Shown here piece after piece: positions 1-7,908 of a stretch of 64,000 nucleotides of DNA (positions within the stretch are counted from its first letter, which is position 1; each line of letters starts with the position of its first letter). The stretch comes from an uncultured Mycoplasmatota bacterium. Lineage in GTDB: Bacteria > Bacillota_I > Bacilli_A > RF39 > UBA660. The translations under genes and the position numbers were made by a program. The notes beneath the pieces were generated by a model, which saw only the letters and a list, made by a program, of their open reading frames with translations, searched no databases and was not told where the DNA came from. Location: positions 1-64,000 of the forward strand of contig URLC01000001.1 in assembly GCA_900548695.1 (NCBI GenBank), read 5' to 3'.

Positions 1-315
1 TCCCGTTTCTAATAAGCTTTCCATGGTAGTTCATGATCTGTTATATAAATTACTCATCTTTATTATATGAAGAAAATTATCTTTACACCAGTAAAATTAA
101 AACCTTTTTTGATGAATTTGAGGAATGCAAAAACATCAACAAAAAAACTTTATGTCTCGCTTAATATAAATAAAATTTCTTAGATTATTCTTTTTCTAAA
201 AGTAAATAAAATAGGAAGAAAAATCAAAATAAAAGAATTGCCAAGGGTGTGGGGAAAGTGGTAGTTTTATTTTATATTTTATTAATCTGATGAAAAAAAC
301 TACTTTGTAGTAGTT
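1..315. other. Gene-free stretch: left arm of an inverted repeat
   Basis: I see no coding region here. The stretch consists mostly of the left arm of an imperfect inverted repeat: positions 11-103 match the reverse complement of 1395-1487 at 85 of 93 positions, and 231-260 match 1316-1345 at 28 of 30. Between the two blocks the left arm carries roughly 70 extra bases compared with the right arm. The similarity appears to continue past base 1, so the outer boundary lies outside the window. Confidence 0.8.
11..260. repeat. Inverted repeat, left arm
   Basis: Two blocks (11-103 and 231-260) are repeated in inverted orientation at 1395-1487 and 1316-1345, with about 91 and 93 percent identity counted by eye. 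The arms enclose a divergent gene pair (316-918 and 1028-1309). There is no transposase inside, so the unit could be a non-autonomous mobile element with cargo or a local inverted duplication. Confidence 0.8.
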
Positions 316-918
316 TTAATACATTGATGCTTCTATTATTTTAAAAGTTGCTGATTGCATTGCTTCTAAATCTGCATCATCTACATATGTAAATATTTCA
401 AATTCTTGACTTTGTCCAGCACCTAAATCATTGGCATAAATATAGTCAGTATCAATTCTGCTTCCATCAGTTGCTACTGCTTCTATTTCAATATTATAGG
501 ATTTCTTTTCGCTAGCATTATTTTTTACGTTTACTACTAATTTAGTTTCACTAAATCCATACTCGTCTGTTGTTACTTCAAAAGTTCCCATGTTTACGTC
601 AACATTTTTTAGAACTTCTTCCGTATTTTCACCACTTGCATTATCCAAATCTTCAGATACTTTATCTAAGGATTCAGACCAGCTACTTTGTAATGATAAA
701 GTGATTACTATAGATAGAATACCTAAAATTAATGCAGCGATTGCTTTTCCCTTACTTGCTTTTTTTATCAATGGAATAATACCAAAAATTACCGCTAATA
801 TTCCAAGAAAAAATGAAGCATTATTAAGTATAGGAATGAAACTTAAGCAAATACCAATAATTCCCAAAATTAAACCTGCTGTTGCTAATCCACTCTTTTT
901 GTTCTCGACTTTTTCCAT
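316..918 (-). CDS. Small membrane protein, DUF4190-like
   Basis: A 200-aa protein. The start at 918 is chosen because AAAGGAG lies seven bases upstream; an in-frame start at 942 lacks such a site. The N-terminal third has two or three hydrophobic segments rich in Gly and Ile (motifs such as GLILGIIGI and GILAVIFGIIPL), typical of DUF4190-type membrane proteins. The C-terminal part after about residue 90 is polar and beta-rich, ending in a domain like the extracellular FxLYD/DUF4352 type. The function is unknown. The gene is divergent from the XRE regulator at 1028, and both sit inside the inverted repeat, so the regulator may control it. Confidence 0.6.
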   Translation of the reverse strand: MEKVENKKSGLATAGLILGIIGICLSFIPILNNASFFLGILAVIFGIIPLIKKASKGKAIAALILGILSIVITLSLQSSWSESLDKVSEDLDNASGENTEEVLKNVDVNMGTFEVTTDEYGFSETKLVVNVKNNASEKKSYNIEIEAVATDGSRIDTDYIYANDLGAGQSQEFEIFTYVDDADLEAMQSATFKIIEASMY

Positions 919-959
919 TCTTTTACTCCTTTCCATCTTCATTATACCCTAAAAAAATC

Positions 960-998
960 TTGCAGTAAATAGTTCGTGTGAATATTTTGCAGTAAATA
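960..998. promoter_or_regulatory. Direct-repeat operator candidate
   Basis: The 12-mer TTGCAGTAAATA occurs twice, at 960-971 and 987-998, exactly 27 bp apart in the intergenic region of a divergent pair. Direct repeats placed this way between a regulator and its neighbour are typical operators, so the XRE protein at 1028 is the likely binder. This is inference from position and repetition. Confidence 0.5.
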
Positions 999-1027
999 AT
1001 ATCATACCTATAAATGGAGGGTATGTT

Positions 1028-1309
1028 ATGAAACTATACTTTGATAACTTACGTGACTTGTTAATCTTTAATATAAAATATTATAGATATGTCAATAATT
1101 ATTCACAAGAAAAGCTTGCCGAATTAAGCAAGCTAAGTCCTAGATATATTACAGATGTTGAAAGAGGTTTACATTGTCCTACTATTCCTAAAATAGAAAG
1201 TATTGCAAAATCTTTAAATATTGAGCCTTATCAATTATTTCTAAATGTTGAGAGGGACTTGGAAATTGTTAATAAGATGAATAGCAGTAGGCAATATAAT
1301 CAAAAATAA
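1028..1309 (+). CDS. XRE-family transcriptional regulator
   Basis: A 93-aa protein made almost entirely of one Cro/C1-type helix-turn-helix domain (about residues 14-75): NYSQEKLAELSKLSPRYITDVERG is the classical HTH followed by the wing-side helix IPKIESIAKSLNIEPYQLF. A GGAGG site sits seven bases before the ATG. The gene is divergent from the membrane protein at 316-918, with twin 12-bp repeats between them, which suggests autoregulation and control of that neighbour. Both are enclosed in the inverted repeat. Confidence 0.85.
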   Translation: MKLYFDNLRDLLIFNIKYYRYVNNYSQEKLAELSKLSPRYITDVERGLHCPTIPKIESIAKSLNIEPYQLFLNVERDLEIVNKMNSSRQYNQK

Positions 1310-1315
1310 TAGAAT

Positions 1316-1487
1316 CACTTTCCTCACACCCATGGCAATTCTTTTGTTTGGATTTTTTCTATTTATATACTTTTGAAAAAGTAGAATCTAAAAAGTTTTA
1401 ATTTTACTGGTGTAAATATTATTTTCTTTATACAATAAAGACGAGTAATTTATATAACAGATTATAAACTACCATGGTAAGCTTATT
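1316..1487. repeat. Inverted repeat, right arm
   Basis: Positions 1395-1487 and 1316-1345 are the inverted partners of 11-103 and 231-260. Similarity fades just after 1490 on this side. Confidence 0.8.
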
Positions 1488-1571
1488 AAAAGGGCTGTGG
1501 TAATTAGGACTTCGTCTCGAAAACCACTGTTGGGAGTTCAATTTTCTCATTTTTTACCATTTCAAATTATA

Positions 1572-1593
1572 AGTAGCAATGCTACTGTTTTTT
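1572..1593 (+). terminator. Rho-independent terminator
   Basis: Perfect 6-bp stem AGTAGC/GCTACT with an AAT loop, followed by GTTTTTTA. It lies after the tRNA-like remnant rather than after a protein gene. Confidence 0.6.
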
Positions 1594-1650
1594 ATTTTGA
1601 CAGTATAGAGAAAATATAGTAATATCTAAGAAGATAGTGGGTGATATAAC

Positions 1651-2196
1651 ATGAAGTTATTAAAAAAGAAAATAGAAATGCTACTTGTTCCTAGTACAGA
1701 ATATTATGAAATTGTAAGAGAAATTATTGAAAGCCCAGAATTTTTGAAGAGAAAAGATTTTATACATCATGAAAGTTGTAGTGTTTTTGAGCATTGTTTG
1801 ACAGTTTCAGTTTTATCATATCTTTGGACTAAACGATTGAATTTAGATTATAGGAGTGCTGCGATTGGTGGACTTTTACATGATTTCTATGAAAAACCTT
1901 GGCAATCTAAAAATCATAAATTGATTAATCAAAAAAAGAACTTTTGGGAGATGCATGGTATTGTTCATGCCCGGGAAGCTTTAAATAATTCTAAATTACA
2001 TTTTCCTCATTTAGTTAATGATAAAGTTGATAATATTATTAAACGTCATATGTTTCCTTTAAATATCACTCCACCTAAGTATAAAGAGGCTTGGATTGTT
2101 TCTACTGTTGATAAATATGTTTCTATGGATATTTTTAAATCACCTAGACAGTGGCCAAAGTATTTAGGGTTGGCTAAGAAAGAAATTAGTCATTAA
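1651..2196 (+). CDS. HD-domain phosphohydrolase
   Basis: A 181-aa soluble protein with an HD-superfamily metal-dependent phosphohydrolase domain. The motif order is visible: a histidine in the SVFEHCLTVS helix, the diagnostic His-Asp pair in GGLLHDFYE (about residue 74), a later histidine in MHGIVHA, and an aspartate in STVDKYVSMD. These are the expected metal ligands of the family. The substrate cannot be read from sequence; relatives hydrolyse nucleotides. A GGTGA site precedes the ATG. The gene stands alone and ends before a terminator shared with the convergent gene. Confidence 0.8.
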   Translation: MKLLKKKIEMLLVPSTEYYEIVREIIESPEFLKRKDFIHHESCSVFEHCLTVSVLSYLWTKRLNLDYRSAAIGGLLHDFYEKPWQSKNHKLINQKKNFWEMHGIVHAREALNNSKLHFPHLVNDKVDNIIKRHMFPLNITPPKYKEAWIVSTVDKYVSMDIFKSPRQWPKYLGLAKKEISH

Positions 2197-2240
2197 ATTT
2201 ATTATAATTCTAATAACAACATGTATTAGTACCTATAAAA

Positions 2241-2262
2241 AGGAGATAATTACTTATCTCCT
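2241..2262. terminator. Bidirectional terminator
   Basis: Perfect 9-bp stem AGGAGATAA/TTATCTCCT with a 4-base loop, followed by a T-rich tract on the + strand. It separates the HD gene from the convergent gene at 2250-3095 and overlaps the latter's stop codon. Confidence 0.7.
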
Positions 2263-3095
2263 TTTGCTTTTTTTAAAATTTTTACGTCTTGCTGTTTCTT
2301 TACTTCCGGCTCAGCTAAAATCAAACCGGGTATTTCTTCCAATTTAATTTGATCTAAGTCAATTGTATCTAATATTACATTTTTTGGTTGTTGTTCCTCT
2401 GATACTGTTGTTGAAGTTTTTGTCTTTATTTTTTCTTTTGTATTTTCGTAATTCATTCTATTTTCTACATTTTTTTCTTTATCATCTTCCTTTGATTCTT
2501 CTATTTTTGGTTGATTTTTTGTAATATTAGTCAGCTCTTCTTGTTTTGCCTTTTTATAATAATCTTTTGCGGCAAGTGTTTGAACTCCTAATGTCCCTAA
2601 GCAAGCAACATTAGCTAAAAGACTTATCGCAGGAATATTAATGGCAGTACTTAAATAGGCTAAACCAATTGTAGGAAACAAACAGAATGTTTTAATCTTT
2701 CCTAAAAAAGAGCTTTTGGGATTTCCGCTTTTCACAAATGATTTAGAGTTAATATAAGCAATTGCAGCTTCTGATACAATATTCACACCAAGCATTGGCA
2801 TACTCGGTAAAATAGCAAGTGCTGGAACAATTGCGAAAGCCTTATCCACAATTGGGTCTAGTATCCTTCCAAATTCACTATATCCGTTCGTCGCTCTAGC
2901 AATTTTGCCATCCAAAAAATCAGTGGCTCCAAAGGCTGCTGTTGCGATAATGGCTCCTGGAATATTACCTGTTAAAAATAACCCTGGTACTACAAAGGCG
3001 CCAACTAACCTTGATGCAGTCAAAAGATTAGGAATATATGTATTCTTATTTTTTAGACTTTCTTTAAATAGTGTTATCATATTTTTCTCATTCAT
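2250..3095 (-). CDS. CDP-alcohol phosphatidyltransferase family protein
   Basis: A 281-aa membrane enzyme of the PgsA/CDP-alcohol phosphatidyltransferase family. The full signature is present: DFLDGKIAR, eight residues, then GRILDPIVD, giving the D-x2-DG-x2-AR-x8-G-x3-D-x3-D motif that binds metal and the CDP-lipid. Such enzymes transfer a phosphatidyl group to an alcohol such as glycerol-3-phosphate in membrane lipid synthesis. Hydrophobic segments cover about residues 20-180. Unusually, about 90 C-terminal residues form a charged, Lys/Glu-rich cytoplasmic tail not needed for the family fold. The acceptor alcohol cannot be assigned. Confidence 0.85.
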   Translation of the reverse strand: MNEKNMITLFKESLKNKNTYIPNLLTASRLVGAFVVPGLFLTGNIPGAIIATAAFGATDFLDGKIARATNGYSEFGRILDPIVDKAFAIVPALAILPSMPMLGVNIVSEAAIAYINSKSFVKSGNPKSSFLGKIKTFCLFPTIGLAYLSTAINIPAISLLANVACLGTLGVQTLAAKDYYKKAKQEELTNITKNQPKIEESKEDDKEKNVENRMNYENTKEKIKTKTSTTVSEEQQPKNVILDTIDLDQIKLEEIPGLILAEPEVKKQQDVKILKKAKGDK

Positions 3096-3193
3096 ATAAT
3101 CAACTTCCCCTATATGTATTATATCAAACTCTTGATTTTAAGCAAATAGCAATAGTTACTAATTAATTTATATGTTTTCCTTTTAAGATAATT

Positions 3194-3219
3194 AAAAAAA
3201 TCCACAAGAGTTGTGGATT
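3194..3219 (-). terminator. Terminator of adhE
   Basis: Perfect 9-bp stem AATCCACAA/TTGTGGATT with loop GAG at 3199-3219. On the minus strand it is followed by a run of T (A-run at 3194-3200 on the + strand), just downstream of the adhE stop. Confidence 0.85.
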
Positions 3220-3222
3220 CTT

Positions 3223-5808
3223 TTATAAATTTATTCCATAATAAGCATCAATTAATATTTTTTTTAATTCTCTGACTAACGGTAGTCTTGGATTCGATGT
3301 TGTGCATTGATCTTCAAAAGCGTGGTTAGCTAGGATATCTAATTTGCTCATGTATGTTTCTTCATCTATTCCATATTCCTTGAATGATTTTGGAATACCC
3401 AATTTTTTATTCATTGTATTTACCATATTTATTAACTTTTCTACTCCATCTTCCGTACTTTCTATTGATAAGCCTATTTTTTTCGCAAAGTTTGCATATT
3501 TTTCATTAGCTATATAGTATTCATATTTTGGAAAAGAGACAAATTTGGTTGGTTTAGAAGCATTATATTTGATGACATATGGAAGAAGTATGGCATTACA
3601 TCTTCCATGTGCAATATGAAATTCTCCACCTAGCTTATGAGCTAGTGAATGATTTATCCCTAAAAAAGCATTGGTAAAGGCCATTCCAGCAATACAACTA
3701 GCATTATGCACTTTTTCTCTAGCTTCTTTATCACTTCCATTGTCATAAGCACGTAATAAATAATTGTGAATTAATTCACCTGCTTTTTCTGCAAGTCCAT
3801 CGGTATAGTCACTTGCCATGTTAGAAACATAGGCTTCAATTGCATGAGTTAAAACATCCATTCCAGTATCAGCAGTCAAAACTTTTGGTAAAGTTAAAAC
3901 TAAGTCTGGGTCAATGATTGCTACATCTGGAGTTAGTTCATAGTCAGCAAACGGATATTTTACATTATTATTTTTATCAGTAATTACTGCAAAGGATGTT
4001 ACTTCGCTTCCTGTTCCCGATGTTGTGGGAATAGCAACAAATTTCGCCTTTAAACCTAATTTTGGATATTTATAAGTTCTTTTTCGAATATCTAAAAATT
4101 TTAGTTTTAAACCTTCTTTATCCACATCTGGATGTTCGTAAAATAGCCACATTCCTTTAGCTGCATCAATGGCACTTCCTCCACCTAAAGCAATAATTAC
4201 ATCTGGCGTAAATTGACCCATGGCTTCTACTCCTCTATCGATAGTATCAAATGATGGATCTGGCTCTACATCACTAAATATTTCAAAATGAATATGATTG
4301 CTATTTTTTTCTAATTGATAAATTATTTTATCTACATATCCTAATTTTACCATTGATTGATCTGTTACAATAAAAGCTTTCGTTATTTCTGGCATTTTAG
4401 ATAGATAACTAATTGATCCCGCTTCAAAATATATTTTTGGAGGAACTTTAAACCATTGCATATTTACTTGTCGTTTAGCAACTCTTTTTAAGTTAATTAA
4501 GTTAACACTTGAGACATTATCCGTAGTACTATTTCCTCCGAATGTGCCACATCCTAAAGTTAATGATGGCATATTTGTATTATAAATATCCCCAATAGCT
4601 CCATGTGTTGATGGAGAGTTTACGATAATTCTTCCAACTTTAACTACTGATGCAAAATGGTCAATTGTTGTTTGGTTTTCTGTATGAATGACAGCAGAAT
4701 GACCTAAGCCTCCAAATTCAATTAATCTTTCACTCAAACTAATGCCTTCATCTTCATTTTCAACGGTGTAATAAGTTAAAATTGGACTTAGTTTCTCTTT
4801 TGAAAAAGGATAGTCTTTTCCTACGCCTGTTTCTTTCACAACGATTACTTTAGTTTCTAAAGGTATTAAGAAGCCTGCTTTTTCCGCAATATCACAAGGA
4901 TCTTTTCCTACCACTTCTGAATTTAAGTCATACCCAGCTTCTGTTAGTGTAAACATATAGTTTTCTAACATGCTCTTTTCTTCTTCATTCACAAAGTAAC
5001 ATCCAGCTTCTTTCATTAGCACTTCAAAATCTGTACTAATTACTCTATCAACAATTACTGCTTGTTCACTGGCACAAATCATTCCATTATCAAATGACTT
5101 AGACATAACTAAATCATTCACACTTGTTTTTAATTTTGCATCTTTATGAATATAACAAGGGACATTTCCAGGGCCCACACCTAAAGCTGGTTTTCCACAA
5201 GAGTAAGCACTTTTTACCATACCTTTTCCACCTGTTGCTAGAATTAAACTAACCGCAGGATGATTCATTAAAGCTTTGGTAGCTTCAATTGAAGGTTTAT
5301 CTATCCATAAAATACAATCCTTAGGAGCTCCAGCTTTGACGGCTGCTTCTAACAAAATTTTAGCGGTTGCCACACTACAATTTTGGGCTGATGGGTGAAA
5401 ACCAAAAACAATTACATTTCTTGTTTTTGCAGCAATTAAAGATTTAAAACAAGTAGTTGATGTAGGGTTGGTAACAGGAGTCACCCCAGCTATTATACCA
5501 ATTGGTTCTGCTATTTCTTGATAGCCTTCTTCTTCATTATCTTGAATAATTCCTACTGTTTTATTATGTTTAATACTATGATAAATATATTCTGATGCGA
5601 AAATATTTTTGGTTATTTTATCTTCATATATACCTCTTTTTGTTTCTTCTACTGCAAGTTTTGCTAATAACATATGATTTTCAAGAACTGCCATAGCCAT
5701 TTGTTTTACGATTCTATCTACTTCTTCTTGAGTAAGCTTTCTATACTCTGTTTGTGCTATTTTAGCTCTTTGCATTAATTCATCAATCATTACTTCTGTA
5801 TCACTCAT
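3223..5808 (-). CDS. adhE: Bifunctional acetaldehyde-CoA/alcohol dehydrogenase
   Basis: An 861-aa fusion of the usual AdhE length. The N-terminal half (about 1-440) is a CoA-acylating aldehyde dehydrogenase with the catalytic cysteine in GMICASEQ (about residue 245). The C-terminal half (about 455-861) is an iron-dependent alcohol dehydrogenase with the NAD-binding motif GGGSAIDAAKG and metal-binding histidines in DVLTHAIEAY, NHSLAHKLGG and FHIAHGR. It converts acetyl-CoA to ethanol through acetaldehyde, consuming two NADH, and so supports fermentation; family members assemble into spirosome filaments. A GGGAGG site lies before the ATG. Monocistronic with its own terminator. Confidence 0.97.
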   Translation of the reverse strand: MSDTEVMIDELMQRAKIAQTEYRKLTQEEVDRIVKQMAMAVLENHMLLAKLAVEETKRGIYEDKITKNIFASEYIYHSIKHNKTVGIIQDNEEEGYQEIAEPIGIIAGVTPVTNPTSTTCFKSLIAAKTRNVIVFGFHPSAQNCSVATAKILLEAAVKAGAPKDCILWIDKPSIEATKALMNHPAVSLILATGGKGMVKSAYSCGKPALGVGPGNVPCYIHKDAKLKTSVNDLVMSKSFDNGMICASEQAVIVDRVISTDFEVLMKEAGCYFVNEEEKSMLENYMFTLTEAGYDLNSEVVGKDPCDIAEKAGFLIPLETKVIVVKETGVGKDYPFSKEKLSPILTYYTVENEDEGISLSERLIEFGGLGHSAVIHTENQTTIDHFASVVKVGRIIVNSPSTHGAIGDIYNTNMPSLTLGCGTFGGNSTTDNVSSVNLINLKRVAKRQVNMQWFKVPPKIYFEAGSISYLSKMPEITKAFIVTDQSMVKLGYVDKIIYQLEKNSNHIHFEIFSDVEPDPSFDTIDRGVEAMGQFTPDVIIALGGGSAIDAAKGMWLFYEHPDVDKEGLKLKFLDIRKRTYKYPKLGLKAKFVAIPTTSGTGSEVTSFAVITDKNNNVKYPFADYELTPDVAIIDPDLVLTLPKVLTADTGMDVLTHAIEAYVSNMASDYTDGLAEKAGELIHNYLLRAYDNGSDKEAREKVHNASCIAGMAFTNAFLGINHSLAHKLGGEFHIAHGRCNAILLPYVIKYNASKPTKFVSFPKYEYYIANEKYANFAKKIGLSIESTEDGVEKLINMVNTMNKKLGIPKSFKEYGIDEETYMSKLDILANHAFEDQCTTSNPRLPLVRELKKILIDAYYGINL

Positions 5809-5931
5809 AGCTAGTCCTCCCTATTCTAAGGTAATTGTAACACAGTTTACTTTAGATAGAAAGTTTTATTTTAAAGTTAGGTAAATTATGGTTATGAAAA
5901 ATACTAATACTATTATTGAAAGAGTAATAAA

Positions 5932-6861
5932 CTATGGTTTTTTCGATGTGTGATTTATTGTCTGATTATTTCCTTTTTCTTGATGATAATCACTAATCAT
6001 ACTGTTTAAATCTGTTTGTTGTTCTTTTTTTATTGATGAAGATATCACTTCTTGTCTAGCCTTCTTTAATTTAACTATTCCATCTTTATAATTTAGATTT
6101 TCACCTTTTATTACTTCTTGTTGATTATTTAATCTATTTTCATTTACGTATTTCATAAAATGATCCAATAAGTCATAGTGTTCATCTTCCTTTTTTTGTT
6201 GGTATACCGCAACCACAATAGATAACATATCCTTTTTCCCATCTTTTGTTACAACTCGAGCGATTTTTTCTTGGGGAATACTTGTTGCTCTTTTGGTGTG
6301 CATATTCCAGCCATCCATGATAGGACTATCTATATTACTAAAACTACCATACATTTCTTTTGAAGTTTTATATCTAATGTCATTTCCTTCTGCTTTTTCT
6401 TTTAGAGTCTTTACTTTTAGATTATCATAATCATTATAATCAAATTCTTTACCAGGTTCTAAATCTAAAGATAAATATGTCGCCTTTTGCATACTTTTTG
6501 AGATTATTTCAAAAAGTCTTTCTTGTTTTTTTGTATCTTCGAGATATTTTCTACTATAAAATTCTTGATACCAGTTTTCTACTTGTTCTTTTACATCTTT
6601 TTCTTTATGATAAAAGCCAAACATATTGTCTTCAGTATAGGCATGATACATAAACCATTTTAACCAAGCATCACTATTTTCTAAAATACCTTTTTTACCT
6701 TTAGAAAAAAAGACTGTGGTGAATGGTTCGTTTGCTATATCACTATTAGGGCCTATTCTAGCTTCTAGTCCTATTTTAGAAATGCTTTCCATATTTTCTA
6801 TTTTGGTAAAATGAAAAAAGGAATTATTGTCGTCTAATTCATCTAATAATATTTCCTTCAT
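5932..6861 (-). CDS. Hypothetical protein, last gene of an unknown operon
   Basis: A 309-aa protein. The start at 6861 is preferred because AGAGGTGAAACT precedes it; an upstream in-frame start would overlap the previous gene. The N-terminus (NNSFFHFTKIENMESISKIGL) recalls the His-x-Thr entry motif of ADP-ribosyltransferase-like folds such as the DarT or KptA type, but I cannot locate the remaining catalytic residues with confidence. The C-terminal 60 residues are polar and Lys/Gln-rich. It follows 6866-7081 by a few bases and is co-oriented with all genes back to 10187, so it belongs to that operon. The function is unknown. Confidence 0.6.
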   Translation of the reverse strand: MKEILLDELDDNNSFFHFTKIENMESISKIGLEARIGPNSDIANEPFTTVFFSKGKKGILENSDAWLKWFMYHAYTEDNMFGFYHKEKDVKEQVENWYQEFYSRKYLEDTKKQERLFEIISKSMQKATYLSLDLEPGKEFDYNDYDNLKVKTLKEKAEGNDIRYKTSKEMYGSFSNIDSPIMDGWNMHTKRATSIPQEKIARVVTKDGKKDMLSIVVAVYQQKKEDEHYDLLDHFMKYVNENRLNNQQEVIKGENLNYKDGIVKLKKARQEVISSSIKKEQQTDLNSMISDYHQEKGNNQTINHTSKKP

Positions 6862-6865
6862 AGTT

Positions 6866-7081
6866 TCACCTCTTTTTTTCTTGTCTTTCTTCAAATCCAT
6901 CTTTTTTTATGATTTCTTTATAGTAATTGGTTAACCTAGCTGTTTCGGTATCTAGGTCATAATAATTATAACCATCCTCTTTTAATTTTTCTATTAATTC
7001 TTTTTGCTCTACTGTTATACTTGGTTCATTAGCAATGATAACTGGAAAAGTTTTTTTATCTGTTATTCTCATAAAGCCCAT
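6866..7081 (-). CDS. Hypothetical 71-aa protein
   Basis: A small charged, helical protein with no recognised domain. Its ATG directly abuts the upstream stop codon (TAAATG), with AGGA as a possible ribosome binding site, so its translation is probably coupled to the preceding gene. It is a member of the unknown operon 5932-10187. Confidence 0.55.
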   Translation of the reverse strand: MGFMRITDKKTFPVIIANEPSITVEQKELIEKLKEDGYNYYDLDTETARLTNYYKEIIKKDGFEERQEKKR

Positions 7082-7660
7082 TTATTTTCCTAAATAGTTG
7101 ATAGCGTAATTATCTTCATCTATAATACTTGAATCTAAACTACTCGTATAATCTTTGCTTATTTCTGGTGATACTAATAATATTTGATTTAAAATAGTAT
7201 TTGCTGTAATTCCATGAGAACTATTTTCAGCATTTAGTAATCCCACACAGTTAGGATCTAATAAGCAAGTTGTCATATTTTGGATGCTTTTATTCTCAAT
7301 TTGTAAAACTTCATCAGAACATTTGGTCATAAATGGTAATGTTGTTTCTTTTTCAATTTCTGCATTACTCTTTTTTACAATATAATCATAATCAATATGA
7401 TCTATTTTTATTTTATATAATGTATCTCCTACTGCATATAAGGCTTTTTGTGTTTGACATAGTGGATTTAATAAAATATATTTCAATTTAAACATAGTAT
7501 AGTCAAAATATGGTTCAAAGTAAGTATATTGTTGTTGAAATTCTAAAAATTCGTCTATGTTATCATCTTTTAAACACTCTTTTATACAAAAGTCTCTTAT
7601 TTGATTGTAATTCCCCTTCACTATTTCATTATTAGGTTTTAATATTGCTATCGAATGCAT
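7082..7660 (-). CDS. Hypothetical protein
   Basis: A 192-aa protein of unknown family. The ATG at 7660 is preferred over a GTG nine bases earlier because of the AAGAAGTGAAG stretch at ribosome-binding distance. No signal peptide or membrane segment is visible. It contains many aromatic residues in the middle (FQQQYTYFEPYFDYTMFKLKY) and an acidic C-terminus. It is the third-last gene of the unknown operon. Confidence 0.55.
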   Translation of the reverse strand: MHSIAILKPNNEIVKGNYNQIRDFCIKECLKDDNIDEFLEFQQQYTYFEPYFDYTMFKLKYILLNPLCQTQKALYAVGDTLYKIKIDHIDYDYIVKKSNAEIEKETTLPFMTKCSDEVLQIENKSIQNMTTCLLDPNCVGLLNAENSSHGITANTILNQILLVSPEISKDYTSSLDSSIIDEDNYAINYLGK

Positions 7661-7683
7661 TTGCTTCACTTCTTTTTTTAGAT

Positions 7684-7908
7684 TTAATTTTTAGGATTTA
7701 TTGGTTCTTTTTTTAAGACTTTAGCGATATTTTTAGCCCTATTTATATGATATGGTCTACTTTCTGGGCGAAACTCGACATTATCACCAGCTTGTAAAGT
7801 ATTATTTTTATTACTAATATCTGAAACATGAAAATCAAACTCTTCCGTTTCTGTTTTAATGATGCCAAATCTTCCATTAAAATTTTCTACTTTTCCTAAT
7901 CTTGTCAT
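7684..7908 (-). CDS. Cold-shock/S1-like OB-fold protein
   Basis: A 74-aa protein resembling a divergent cold-shock domain. GKVENFNGRFGIIKTETEEFDFHVSDI matches the layout of the RNP1-like strand (typically GFGFI) and the FVHxS strand of CspA-type proteins, with DFHVSDI in place of FVHFSAI, followed by the GDNVEF strand. This suggests single-stranded RNA or DNA binding. Its ATG overlaps the TGA stop of the upstream gene (ATGA), so translation is coupled and the two products probably act together. Confidence 0.65.
   Translation of the reverse strand: MTRLGKVENFNGRFGIIKTETEEFDFHVSDISNKNNTLQAGDNVEFRPESRPYHINRAKNIAKVLKKEPINPKN

Larger units (their letters stand above)
1310..1650. other. Gene-free stretch: right repeat arm, tRNA-like tail, terminator
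   Basis: No protein gene is visible. The stretch holds the right inverted-repeat arm (1316-1487), then a tRNA-like segment near 1500-1555 with a GTTCAATT T-loop-like motif and an ACCA-like end. That segment does not fold into a full tRNA (no proper anticodon stem, non-canonical T-stem closing pair). It is followed by a terminator hairpin at 1572-1593. It could be a decayed tRNA end. Confidence 0.5.

Noticed and set aside
1490..1562. A tRNA gene (T-loop-like GTTCAATT, ending in ACCA, followed by a terminator).
   Set aside because: The anticodon stem has mismatches, the T-stem closing pair is not G-C, and no matching 5' acceptor strand is convincing. At best a decayed tRNA end.
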